Shown in pieces: positions 9,485-17,069 of a stretch of DNA of 64,000 bases. The DNA comes from Capillimicrobium parvum. GTDB lineage: Bacteria > Actinomycetota > Thermoleophilia > Solirubrobacterales > Solirubrobacteraceae. How positions within the stretch are numbered: position 1 is the first letter of the stretch; each line of letters begins with the position of its first letter. Below the pieces are notes generated by a model. The model saw nothing but the letters and a program-made list of their open reading frames with translations, had not been told where the DNA came from and did not search any database. The position numbers were made by a program, and so were the translations under genes. The DNA is taken from contig NZ_CP087164.1 of the NCBI RefSeq assembly GCF_021172045.1, forward strand, positions 186,001-250,000. The letters are read 5' to 3'.

Positions 9485-10804
9485 TCACGGCGCCCCGCAC
9501 CAAGCGGCGATGGTCACCGCCAGCACCTGAGCGGCGCTGACGAGGTCGTCGACGGCGACGTTCTCGTCGGGACTGTGAGCCACCGCCATATCGCCGGGCC
9601 CGAACGTGACGACGGGAATCCCTGCCCGCTCGATCCAGGTCGAGTCGACCGACGCACCCACGGCGGCCGGAGACGCCGGCGAGGGCGCGGGAACCGCCGT
9701 GCCGGTGACGGCCTCGATCGCGCCGCCGACGACGCCGACGATCGGCTCGGACCACGGGGTCTGAAACGGCGGCCAGTCGTATCCCCAGCTGAAGACTGGT
9801 GGATGCCGGGCCAGCCACGCGTCGGCCGCGCACCGCTCGGCCACGAACGCCTCGACGCGCGTCTCGACGTCGCGGCCCGTCCAGCCGGGCGGGTACCAGA
9901 GCCCGTACTCCAGCAGCGCCTCCGCCGGGAAGAAGACCGGTGCCGGCTGTCCCGGCGCACCCACCGAGCTGAACGTCCCGGGATGCAGCGTGAACGATCC
10001 CTCCGGAAACCAGGGATGCAGGGGCTCGGCCGCCCACGCACGTTCGAGGTCCTGCAGCGCCTGAACGACCAGGATCGCCTTCTCGAGCGCGTTGACCCCG
10101 ACGGCCTCGCCGCCCGGGCGCTGGGTGAGCCACCGGTTCGCGTGGTGGGTGCTGCGTCCCTCGACGCGCACGGCGAAGGAACGGTAGCCCGGCGAGGCGG
10201 CGGTGAGCGCCGACCTCGTCGGCTCCAGGTTGATCGCGGCGTCGGCCACGAAGCCCGCCTCCAGGACCGCCGTGGTGCCGAGCTCGTGCTCCATGGCCTC
10301 CTCGCCCACGACGCCGTGCAGCTGGACCTCGCCGGCGAGGTCGACGCCGGCGTCGCGCAGCCCGGCGAGGGCCGCCCAGCCGGCGGCCAGCGGACCCTTC
10401 ATGTCCGCGGCCCCGAGCCCGACGAGCACGCCATCGTGGCGCTCCGGCCGCCGCGGGTCGGCGATCGTCCAGGCGCTCGGGTCCGCGGGGGGCACCGTGT
10501 CCATGTGGCCGTTGAGCAGCAGCGAGCGCCCACCGCCGCCACCCTCGGCGACCGCGATCACGTTCTGGCGCCCGGGATCGGGGCCGACCCGCTCCACCCG
10601 CATGCCGATCTGCGCGCACCGCTCGCCGAGCGCGTCGCCGGCCCGCCCCTCGCCGCCGGGTGCCGCGCTCGCCTCGGGATAGGAGGCGTTGGTGCTGTCG
10701 ACGCGGATGAGCGTCTCGGCGAGGTCGACGAGGTCGTCCCTTCTGGCCGCGACGGCTGCCTTGACCGCGTCGACGACCTCCGTCGTCAGGATGGCATCGC
10801 CCAT
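9485..10804 (-). CDS. M20-family metallopeptidase/deacylase (ArgE/DapE type)
   Basis: A 439-residue zinc hydrolase predicted to cleave an amide bond, such as an N-acyl amino acid or small peptide. The metal site is visible: His100 and Asp102 in GHMDTVP, Asp134 in GAADMKGP, and the catalytic Glu168-Glu169 pair in GEEAMEHELG. A late FGPGDMAVAHSPDE motif is also present. Its start lies 1 base beyond the stop of the upstream NTF2-like gene, so the two are co-transcribed. It converges on the acyl-CoA ligase with a 25-base gap. Confidence 0.93.
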   Translation of the reverse strand: MGDAILTTEVVDAVKAAVAARRDDLVDLAETLIRVDSTNASYPEASAAPGGEGRAGDALGERCAQIGMRVERVGPDPGRQNVIAVAEGGGGGRSLLLNGHMDTVPPADPSAWTIADPRRPERHDGVLVGLGAADMKGPLAAGWAALAGLRDAGVDLAGEVQLHGVVGEEAMEHELGTTAVLEAGFVADAAINLEPTRSALTAASPGYRSFAVRVEGRSTHHANRWLTQRPGGEAVGVNALEKAILVVQALQDLERAWAAEPLHPWFPEGSFTLHPGTFSSVGAPGQPAPVFFPAEALLEYGLWYPPGWTGRDVETRVEAFVAERCAADAWLARHPPVFSWGYDWPPFQTPWSEPIVGVVGGAIEAVTGTAVPAPSPASPAAVGASVDSTWIERAGIPVVTFGPGDMAVAHSPDENVAVDDLVSAAQVLAVTIAAWCGAP

Positions 10805-10805
10805 G

Positions 10806-11210
10806 TCAGCCCCGGGCGAGGGTCTCGGCCATGGTCCGGGTGTCCGACCACGACCGGTGCAGGGTCATGCGCCCGTTCTCGACGCGCCAGAGGTTGATGA
10901 ACGAGCCGGCGACCTCGTGGCCGCCCGGCGTCCGGCCGTGCTGGGTGCCGACGACGAACACGACGCCGTCACCGGCGTCGTAGAACTCCTCCGGCGTCGG
11001 CGCGAAGCTCGCCCAGTACTCCGGGTAGCGGTCGAAGACGGCGAAGACCTCGTCGATCCCGCGCGTGGTGCCCGCGCCTTCGGGGACGAAGTACCCCGCC
11101 GGCTCGACCCATTCGATGTCCTCATGCATCAGCTCGCGTACGCGGGTGAGGTTGCCGGCGTTGAACGCGCTGTACAGCTCGCGCACCAGGTCGACGTCGG
11201 ACTGTGTCAT
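10806..11210 (-). CDS. NTF2-fold / SnoaL-like protein (copy 1)
   Basis: A 134-residue small alpha+beta barrel protein. It has the block DIEWVEPAGYFVPEG followed by RGID, nearly the same as in the two copies at 14909 and 16604. Members of this fold include ketosteroid isomerases, polyketide cyclases and limonene-epoxide hydrolase, so a small-molecule isomerase or hydrolase role is possible. Start ATG 11210 is preceded by AAGGAG at a 6-base spacing; the frame extends upstream to 11270 but without support. It is co-transcribed with the M20 hydrolase and divergent from a TetR regulator. Confidence 0.85.
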   Translation of the reverse strand: MTQSDVDLVRELYSAFNAGNLTRVRELMHEDIEWVEPAGYFVPEGAGTTRGIDEVFAVFDRYPEYWASFAPTPEEFYDAGDGVVFVVGTQHGRTPGGHEVAGSFINLWRVENGRMTLHRSWSDTRTMAETLARG

Positions 11211-11251
11211 CGGGATCTCCTTGTTCATAGGTAGGTTGCGGTGCCTCAGCG

Positions 11252-11830
11252 ATGCCCGCCGCCGGTGCACCCACGTCGCCGTCTGGCGACCCTGTCGCGA
11301 CGCGGCAGGCCATCATCGAGGCCGTCGTCCGGCTTGCTGGGCGCGACGGCTTCGATGCGCTGACGTATCGCGCGGTCGCGGAAGAGGCAGGCGTCTCGCA
11401 CGGGCTGCTGCGCTACCACTTCGGGTCCCTCGACGCCGCGGTCCACGAGGCGCTGCACTGGACCGTCGACGAGGCCATCGCGCGCAGCCCGCTGACCGGG
11501 GCCGACGATCTCGACAGCTTCGCGGCATCGCTCTCGCGGCTCGTCGCCCAGAGCCCGGAGCACGTCGCGTTCCAGTGGGGGCTGGTCATGCACGCGCAGC
11601 GCAAGCCCGAGCTGGTCGAGGCCATCCGCGAGTTCCAGGCGCGCTACGTCACCCAGATCCAGGCGCAGCTCGAGCGCTTCGGCTTCCCGTCCGAGCGGGC
11701 TCTCGCCCGGACCGTCTTCGCCGTGCTCAACGGCATCGTCCTCTCGCAGCTCGTCTCGCGCGACCCGGCCGAGACCGACGCCGAGATCGCGATCCTCCGC
11801 GAGATGCTCGAGGGCCTGCGCCACCGCTAG
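11252..11830 (+). CDS. TetR/AcrR-family transcriptional regulator
   Basis: A 192-residue regulator with an N-terminal TetR helix-turn-helix (AVAEEAGVSHGLLRYHFGS, residues about 38-56) and a ligand-binding C-terminal domain with a conserved VFAVLNGIVLSQLV stretch. It is paralogous to the TetR at 24363-24956. Its start is only 41 bases from that of the divergent NTF2-like/M20 pair, so it probably controls that pair and itself. Its TAG stop overlaps the TAG stop of the converging copper amine oxidase by 2 bases, so the two genes cannot be separated by a terminator. Confidence 0.9.
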   Translation: MPAAGAPTSPSGDPVATRQAIIEAVVRLAGRDGFDALTYRAVAEEAGVSHGLLRYHFGSLDAAVHEALHWTVDEAIARSPLTGADDLDSFAASLSRLVAQSPEHVAFQWGLVMHAQRKPELVEAIREFQARYVTQIQAQLERFGFPSERALARTVFAVLNGIVLSQLVSRDPAETDAEIAILREMLEGLRHR

Positions 11831-13710
11831 TGGCAGTGGGCGGTGGCGGACGGCGGAACGTCGAGCGCCGGGTTGCGGTCGAAGAACCCGGCGGGCTTGA
11901 GCGTGAAGCCGATATAGGCGGTGGGCATCACGGGCCAGTCCTCCGGCCGGGGGATGTGGTGGTGGCCGAACGAATACCAGAGCACGATGTCCTCGTCGGC
12001 GATGCGCCGGTCCTGGGCGACCCATCGCGGCAGGCCGTCCATGCCCTCGTGCTGGTTGGGATAGTCGCCGGCTGCGTAGCGCTCCGAGGGGTCGTAGCGC
12101 GTCACCCACACATGATGGTGCGCGAAGCCGGCCCGGCGGTGCTGCGGGCTGCCGGGCCGCGAGAACAGCCGAGCGTTCTCTCCGTGCAGGAGCTTGTAGG
12201 CGACCGGCTGGCCGACCGCGTTCGTGCTTTCGCGGTTGACGACGAGCCAGGCGCGGGCCGAGGACAGGTCGATGTCTGACGGGGCGTCGAGCTCGGTCTC
12301 GTAGAGGCGACGCACGGCGGAGAACCCGTTGCCGTAGGGATCCTCCTCCTCGGTCGTGGGCACGCTGTCGACCTGCACGACGGCGTTGGCCTCGCCGTCG
12401 AGGTCGAAGTCGAGCCGGGCGCTGAAGAAGTGCTGGTGGTACATCGCCTGCAGTCCCGGCGCGACCAGCGTCCCGTGCTTCGGGGTCTCGCCGGGAGCCA
12501 CCGCACCGGTCGAGACGATGCCGGTCAGCTTGACCTCGTGCTCGATGGTCCCGTCCTGGTAGAGGTACCAGAAGAACCCGTACTCGTAGTTGCCGATGGT
12601 CGACATCGAGGAGACGACGAGCCGGCGTGAGCGACGCACCTCGGTGTGGTCGTTGCGGAAGTCCCAGTGCTTCCACAGGACGCCGTAGTCCTCCTCGTGC
12701 AGGCAGATGGCGTTGGGATGGTGGACGACCTCGCCGCGCGAGTCGTTGACGTCCACGTCGAAGTAGTGGATCAGCCCGAGGCAGTCGCACCCGAGCTCGA
12801 GCGAGTTGACCAGGGTGCCGACGAGGTTCTCGCCGATGTCGAGCGGGCCCTGGATGTGCCGGGTGGGTGTGGGGTCGGCGTACGGGACCGCCATCTCGCA
12901 GATCGATGCACGGTGCATGATCGAGCGAACGCGGCCGCCGTCCTCGTAGCCCACTTCGTGCAGCACGAGCCCTTCCCGCGCCGTGAAGCCGACGCGCAGG
13001 CGCCACTTCTGCCAGCGCACCTGCCAGCCGTCCACGACGAAGCTGGGCCCCTCGCGCTGGATGATCTCGAGCGGCTTGGGCGCCTCGCGCTCCTCGATCG
13101 GCAGGTGGCCGCTGCGGTACTCGCCCGGGTCGGCGTCGGGGACGGGGACCGCGCCGTGGTCGGTGACCGAGATGACCTCGCCGCGGTGCAGGTCGACGAC
13201 CGCGACGATCCCCTCGATGGGGCGGGCGTACGTGTTGCCGTCCGGGTACGGGCGCATCCACGCCAGCGCGCGGCAGATCCGCCGCTCGGTGCGGTCCCAG
13301 TTGCCGGGGGGCACCGGGTCCACGCAGACGAGGTCGAGCTGGTCCTCGAGGCCGCGCCTGCGCAGGGCCTCGAGGAAGTCGGGATGCTCGCGCACCAGGC
13401 GCTCGCACTCCTCGTACTCCTCGACCATGATCGCCGGCTGGACGCCATCCACGCGCTCCCAGGCCACCACGGCATCGCCGGTCAGCGAGACGAGCCCCTC
13501 GAACGAGGCCTGGTGCGCGGGATCGAGGACGACGAGCTCGGCGATCCGCTCGACCGGCGCGCCGGAGGTCCACGCGCGGACCGTCTCCTTCGGCGGCTCC
13601 CGAAGGGTCACGGTGACGAAGCGCACCCGCTCGCCGAGCTCACGGTCACGCCGGGCGATGCGGACGGCGGATGCGATCTCGGTTGCGGTGAGTGGGTCGA
13701 GCGGGTGCAT
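11827..13710 (-). CDS. Copper-containing primary-amine oxidase
   Basis: A 627-residue enzyme converting RCH2NH2 + O2 + H2O to aldehyde, NH3 and H2O2. Tyr375 in TIGNYEYG is the topaquinone precursor. Copper ligands are His425 and His427 (YHQHFF), with the third His inside the HHH at 531-533. Length and motif order match bacterial amine oxidases such as phenylethylamine/histamine oxidase. Start ATG 13710 follows a strong promoter so closely that the mRNA should be leaderless or nearly so. No signal peptide is seen, so it is cytoplasmic. It is divergent from a LuxR-type regulator, a likely controller. Aromatic monoamine substrates are inferred. Confidence 0.95.
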   Translation of the reverse strand: MHPLDPLTATEIASAVRIARRDRELGERVRFVTVTLREPPKETVRAWTSGAPVERIAELVVLDPAHQASFEGLVSLTGDAVVAWERVDGVQPAIMVEEYEECERLVREHPDFLEALRRRGLEDQLDLVCVDPVPPGNWDRTERRICRALAWMRPYPDGNTYARPIEGIVAVVDLHRGEVISVTDHGAVPVPDADPGEYRSGHLPIEEREAPKPLEIIQREGPSFVVDGWQVRWQKWRLRVGFTAREGLVLHEVGYEDGGRVRSIMHRASICEMAVPYADPTPTRHIQGPLDIGENLVGTLVNSLELGCDCLGLIHYFDVDVNDSRGEVVHHPNAICLHEEDYGVLWKHWDFRNDHTEVRRSRRLVVSSMSTIGNYEYGFFWYLYQDGTIEHEVKLTGIVSTGAVAPGETPKHGTLVAPGLQAMYHQHFFSARLDFDLDGEANAVVQVDSVPTTEEEDPYGNGFSAVRRLYETELDAPSDIDLSSARAWLVVNRESTNAVGQPVAYKLLHGENARLFSRPGSPQHRRAGFAHHHVWVTRYDPSERYAAGDYPNQHEGMDGLPRWVAQDRRIADEDIVLWYSFGHHHIPRPEDWPVMPTAYIGFTLKPAGFFDRNPALDVPPSATAHCH

Positions 13711-13718
13711 TCTCCAAA

Positions 13719-13746
13719 TGTATAAGCCGGGATGAGCGGCAGTCAA
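13719..13746 (-). promoter_or_regulatory. Sigma-70-type promoter of the amine oxidase
   Basis: On the minus strand TTGACT (13746-13741) and TATACA (13724-13719) are separated by 16 bases. Transcription should start around 13711-13713, at or within a few bases of the ATG at 13710. It lies in the 67-base divergent gap with the LuxR-type gene. Confidence 0.65.
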
Positions 13747-13777
13747 GGGGGCCTGCCCGCGATACCCTGAGGGCCCC

Positions 13778-14830
13778 ATGAGAGACGAGGCCGCGTTCGG
13801 ACTGGTGGAGCTTGCGCGGGACTTGGCCACGGCGGAGTCGGAGGCGGACCTGGAACGTGTCTATCTCGAACGCCCGGCGCCGGTTTCCGCGATGCCGATG
13901 CGCGGCCTGTATCTGTTCGATCCGTGCACGCGGGCCGTCGAGCGCTACGCGGCGACGAACGTCAGCGACGTGTTCCTGGCCCGCTACGAGCGAGTCGGCC
14001 GCAGCGAGGACCCGAACATCGCGTGGCTGACCCACCACCGGCGGGCCGCATACAGCCTGCGCGGGCGCTCGTCGCGCGACTGGATGGAGTCGCGCGTCTA
14101 CCGTGAGGTCTTCTCGATCCACTGCATGGTGCACGCCGTCCAGGCGCCCGTCGTAGTCGACGGCCAGCTGGCGGGCACGCTGGCGTTCGGCAGCCCCGAT
14201 TCGCGGCCGCCGCTGACCGCCGCGGAACTGCGGCTCCTCGAATGCGCAGCGGGCGTCTTCAGCCTCGCACTGGCCGGGGTGCGGCGCAGTGAACGGCTGG
14301 AGCACCGCCACATCCAGGCGCTGTCGGCGTTGGACGTCAGCACCACGCCGATCCTGATGGTCGAGGACCCGGGCGACGTGGTCCGGCTCAACGCGGCGGC
14401 CGAGCGCCTGCTCGACCGTACCGTCGAGGGCCGCGACCTCGCCTACGCGTTGATCGCACGCCGGACGACGCGCGAGCGCTCGTTCTCACGCGAGGCGCGG
14501 GTGCGCTGGCTCGGCGGGGGCGAGGGCGTCATCCGCGCCGAGTCGCGGCCGAGCGGCGACGACGCTCGCGGCACCGTGACCGTCCTGTCCTGCGACGGGG
14601 GGCCGCCCGCCCTCACGACGCCGCGCTGGTCGGCGCTGACCGACCGCGAGCGCGATGTGACGCGGCTGGTGGCCATGGGGTACACGGATGCGGAGATCGC
14701 GCGGGAGCTGTCGCTGAGCGTGCACACGGTGAAGCAGTACCTCAAGTCCGTGTACCGGAGCGTCGGCGTGCGATCGCGGGTCGAGCTGGCGCGGCGGGTC
14801 CTGACGGAGGCGTCCTTCCCGACGGCGTGA
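13778..14830 (+). CDS. GAF-domain LuxR-family transcriptional regulator
   Basis: A 350-residue regulator. Residues about 20-175 look like a GAF sensor domain and about 180-265 like a PAS-type segment. The C-terminus (about 283-345) is a LuxR helix-turn-helix (LTDRERDVTRLVAMGY, then SLSVHTVKQYLKSVY). GAF-LuxR proteins of this layout activate catabolic operons, including those for amines and aromatics. It sits between the divergent copper amine oxidase and the downstream NTF2/epoxidase operon and may control both. A perfect inverted repeat lies just past its stop. Confidence 0.9.
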   Translation: MRDEAAFGLVELARDLATAESEADLERVYLERPAPVSAMPMRGLYLFDPCTRAVERYAATNVSDVFLARYERVGRSEDPNIAWLTHHRRAAYSLRGRSSRDWMESRVYREVFSIHCMVHAVQAPVVVDGQLAGTLAFGSPDSRPPLTAAELRLLECAAGVFSLALAGVRRSERLEHRHIQALSALDVSTTPILMVEDPGDVVRLNAAAERLLDRTVEGRDLAYALIARRTTRERSFSREARVRWLGGGEGVIRAESRPSGDDARGTVTVLSCDGGPPALTTPRWSALTDRERDVTRLVAMGYTDAEIARELSLSVHTVKQYLKSVYRSVGVRSRVELARRVLTEASFPTA

Positions 14831-14831
14831 T

Positions 14832-14870
14832 CCCTCGTTCGAGGGGGTCGCAGGACTCCTCGAACGAGGG
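14832..14870. repeat. 13-bp perfect inverted repeat (operator or terminator)
   Basis: CCCTCGTTCGAGG (14832-14844) and CCTCGAACGAGGG (14858-14870) are exact reverse complements around a 13-base loop. Each arm is itself almost palindromic. There is no T-run after it, and it sits 38 bases upstream of the start of the NTF2/epoxidase operon, so an activator site is as likely as a terminator. Confidence 0.6.
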
Positions 14871-14908
14871 CTTGTGGGGGTGGCGGGCCCCCATCCAAGC
14901 TGCCGGGC

Positions 14909-15313
14909 ATGGCACAGAGCATCGACGTCGTCCGCGAGGTCTTCGCGGCGTTTGAACGTGGGGACATCGAACGGGTCCTCGAACTGCTCGACGAGGACGT
15001 CGAGTGGATCGAGCCGGCGGGCTACTGGGTGGCCCCCGGACGGTCGCGCGGCCGCGCCGCGGTCGAGGACATCATCGCCGCCTATCCCGACCGGTGGGCG
15101 GAGATCGCACTCGAGCCGGAGACGTTCATCGAGGCCGGCGAGCACGTGATCGTGCTCGGCAGCGAGCACGGGACCGCCCGCGAGACGGGGCGCTCCTTCC
15201 GCGGGCGGTTCGCGAACGTGTTCGTGGTGCGGTCCGGGCGGGTGGTGTCGCTGGAGGCGTTCACCGACACCGCCTTGCTGTGGAAGGCGCTCGGCGGCCA
15301 GCCCGCCGACTGA
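14909..15313 (+). CDS. NTF2-fold / SnoaL-like protein (copy 2)
   Basis: A 134-residue protein with the family block DVEWIEPAGYWVAPG then SRGRAAVED, aligning along its length with the copies at 10806 and 16604. It precedes a StyA-like epoxidase by 13 bases. Because limonene-epoxide hydrolase also has this fold, the pair flanking the epoxidase could hydrolyse or isomerise its epoxide product; that is inference, and I did not identify the Arg-Asp-Asp triad of that enzyme. The ribosome site is weak. Alternative role: a ketosteroid-isomerase-like or purely structural partner. Confidence 0.82.
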   Translation: MAQSIDVVREVFAAFERGDIERVLELLDEDVEWIEPAGYWVAPGRSRGRAAVEDIIAAYPDRWAEIALEPETFIEAGEHVIVLGSEHGTARETGRSFRGRFANVFVVRSGRVVSLEAFTDTALLWKALGGQPAD

Positions 15314-15326
15314 GGATCGAGGCGAG

Positions 15327-16604
15327 ATGTCCCAGAAGAGCACCAGCGTGGCGGTCGTCGGAGCCGGGCAGGCCGGGCTGCAGCTCGCGCTCGGCCTCGC
15401 CGGCGACGGCGTCGACGTGACGCTCGTCACCGACCGCGACGCGCAGGCGATCCGCTCGGGCCGCGTGCTGTCGACGCAGTGCATGTTCGGCACGGCGCTG
15501 GCCATCGAGCGCGAGCTCGGCATCGACCACTGGCAGGACGACACCCCGCAGATCCCCGGCATCCGCTACAGCGTCGGCGGCCCCGACGGCGAGCTCGCGA
15601 TGCAGTTCCGCGGCGCGTTGCGGCGGCCCGGGCAGTCGGTGGACCAGCGCCTGAAGATGTCCGCGTGGCTGGAGGAGCTGGCCGAGCGCGGAGGTCGCGT
15701 CGCCATCGGGACGCTCGACGTCGACGACGTCGAGGCGCTCGCGCGCGACCACGACCTCGTCGTCGTCGCCTCCGCCAAGGGCGCGATCCGTGAGCTGCTG
15801 CCCGAGATCTTCCCGCGCGACCCCGCCCGCTCGCCGTACGACCGCCCGCAGCGCAACCTCGGGGTCGCCTACGTCGGCGGGTTCGAGGCGCTCGACCGGC
15901 ACTACTTCTCGATCAACATCATCCCGGGCGTCGGCGAGTGCTTCATCGGCCCGGCGCTCACGCTCGACGGGCCGTGTCACACGATGTGCTTCGAGCCGCG
16001 TCCCGGTGGTCCAATGGACGTCTTCGCCGACGCGCCGCTCGACGACGGTGAGTGCTGGCTCGCGGTGTGCCGGGAGGTGCTCGAGCGGTTCATGCCCTGG
16101 GAGGCCGAGCGCTGCGGCGCGGACCTGCGGCTCACCGATCCCGGCGGCACGCTCAAGGGGGCGATCACCCCGGTCGTCCGCGAGGCGGCGGGGCGCCTCC
16201 CGTCGGGCCGCCCGGTCCTCGGGCTCGGCGACGCGGTGGTGCAGAACGACCCGCTGGTCGGGCAGGGCGCGAACAACGCCACCAAGGCGGCGATCGTCGT
16301 CCAGCGCGCGATCCGTGAGCATCCCGGCGGCCCGGTCGGCGCCGAGTGGACGGCGGCGGTCGCCGGCCGCTGCTGGGAGGCGGTCCGCTGCTCGACGACG
16401 TGGACGAACCTCATGCTCAACCCGCCGGCGCACATCGGCGACCTCCTCACGGAGGCCGCGAACCGTCCCGCGTTCGCCGACACGCTCGCCAACGGCACCG
16501 ACGACCCGACGTCGCTGTTTCCCTGGATCGAGTCGCCCGAGGGCGTGCGGGCCGCGGCGGCCGAGGCTGAGCCGGGCGCGGCCGCGCTGGGCAGGGCCGT
16601 CTGA
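15327..16604 (+). CDS. Styrene/indole-monooxygenase-like FAD epoxidase (StyA type)
   Basis: A 425-residue group-E flavoprotein monooxygenase homologue (StyA is about 415 residues). The N-terminal FAD fold VVGAGQAGLQLALGL starts near residue 10. The signature GLGDAVVQNDP followed by LVGQGANNATKAA lies near residues 298-323; the GQG-NNA form is typical of styrene monooxygenase oxygenase subunits. These enzymes epoxidise styrene-like alkenes or oxidise indole using FADH2 from a separate reductase (StyB). No StyB-like reductase is visible in the window, so reduced flavin must come from elsewhere. A good ribosome site (GAGGCGAG) precedes ATG 15327. It is sandwiched between two NTF2-fold genes. Confidence 0.88.
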   Translation: MSQKSTSVAVVGAGQAGLQLALGLAGDGVDVTLVTDRDAQAIRSGRVLSTQCMFGTALAIERELGIDHWQDDTPQIPGIRYSVGGPDGELAMQFRGALRRPGQSVDQRLKMSAWLEELAERGGRVAIGTLDVDDVEALARDHDLVVVASAKGAIRELLPEIFPRDPARSPYDRPQRNLGVAYVGGFEALDRHYFSINIIPGVGECFIGPALTLDGPCHTMCFEPRPGGPMDVFADAPLDDGECWLAVCREVLERFMPWEAERCGADLRLTDPGGTLKGAITPVVREAAGRLPSGRPVLGLGDAVVQNDPLVGQGANNATKAAIVVQRAIREHPGGPVGAEWTAAVAGRCWEAVRCSTTWTNLMLNPPAHIGDLLTEAANRPAFADTLANGTDDPTSLFPWIESPEGVRAAAAEAEPGAAALGRAV

Positions 16605-17017
16605 TGGCGCGGGAGCCGGTCACCGTGGCGGCCGAGGTCTACGAGGCGTTCAACCGCGGTGACATCGGTCGGGTGGCCGAGCTGTTCCACCCGGACATCG
16701 AGTGGGTCGAGCCGCAGGGGTACTTCCTGCCGGAGGGCCGCGGCGTGAGCCGGGGGCGCGACGTCATCCTCGGGTTCCTCGAGGGGTTCGGCCGGTACTG
16801 GTCGCACTTCGAGGTGCACGCCGACCGGATCTGGGACGGCGGGGGCGGCGAGGTGCTGATGTGGGGCCGTCAGAAGGGAACGGCGCGGGAGACCGGGCGG
16901 TCGTACGAGGGGCCGGTGGCGAATCTGTGGGTGGTTCGCGACGACCTGATCACCCGCCACGAGAGCATCGGCGACACCTGGTCGATCGCCGACGCGCTCG
17001 GCGGCAGGGACAGCTGA
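16604..17017 (+). CDS. NTF2-fold / SnoaL-like protein (copy 3)
   Basis: A 137-residue paralogue of the proteins at 10806 and 14909, with DIEWVEPQGYFLPEG and SRGRDV. Its ATG overlaps the stop of the StyA-like gene by 1 base (TGATG), so the two are translationally coupled. That coupling argues for a direct functional link with the epoxidase. It shares GTARETGRS with copy 2, so these two form the closer pair. Confidence 0.85.
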   Translation: MAREPVTVAAEVYEAFNRGDIGRVAELFHPDIEWVEPQGYFLPEGRGVSRGRDVILGFLEGFGRYWSHFEVHADRIWDGGGGEVLMWGRQKGTARETGRSYEGPVANLWVVRDDLITRHESIGDTWSIADALGGRDS

Positions 17018-17069
17018 GCGGCGCGCGGGCGCCGGAGCCAACGATTCACCCTGGAGAGAGAGGACGGAC

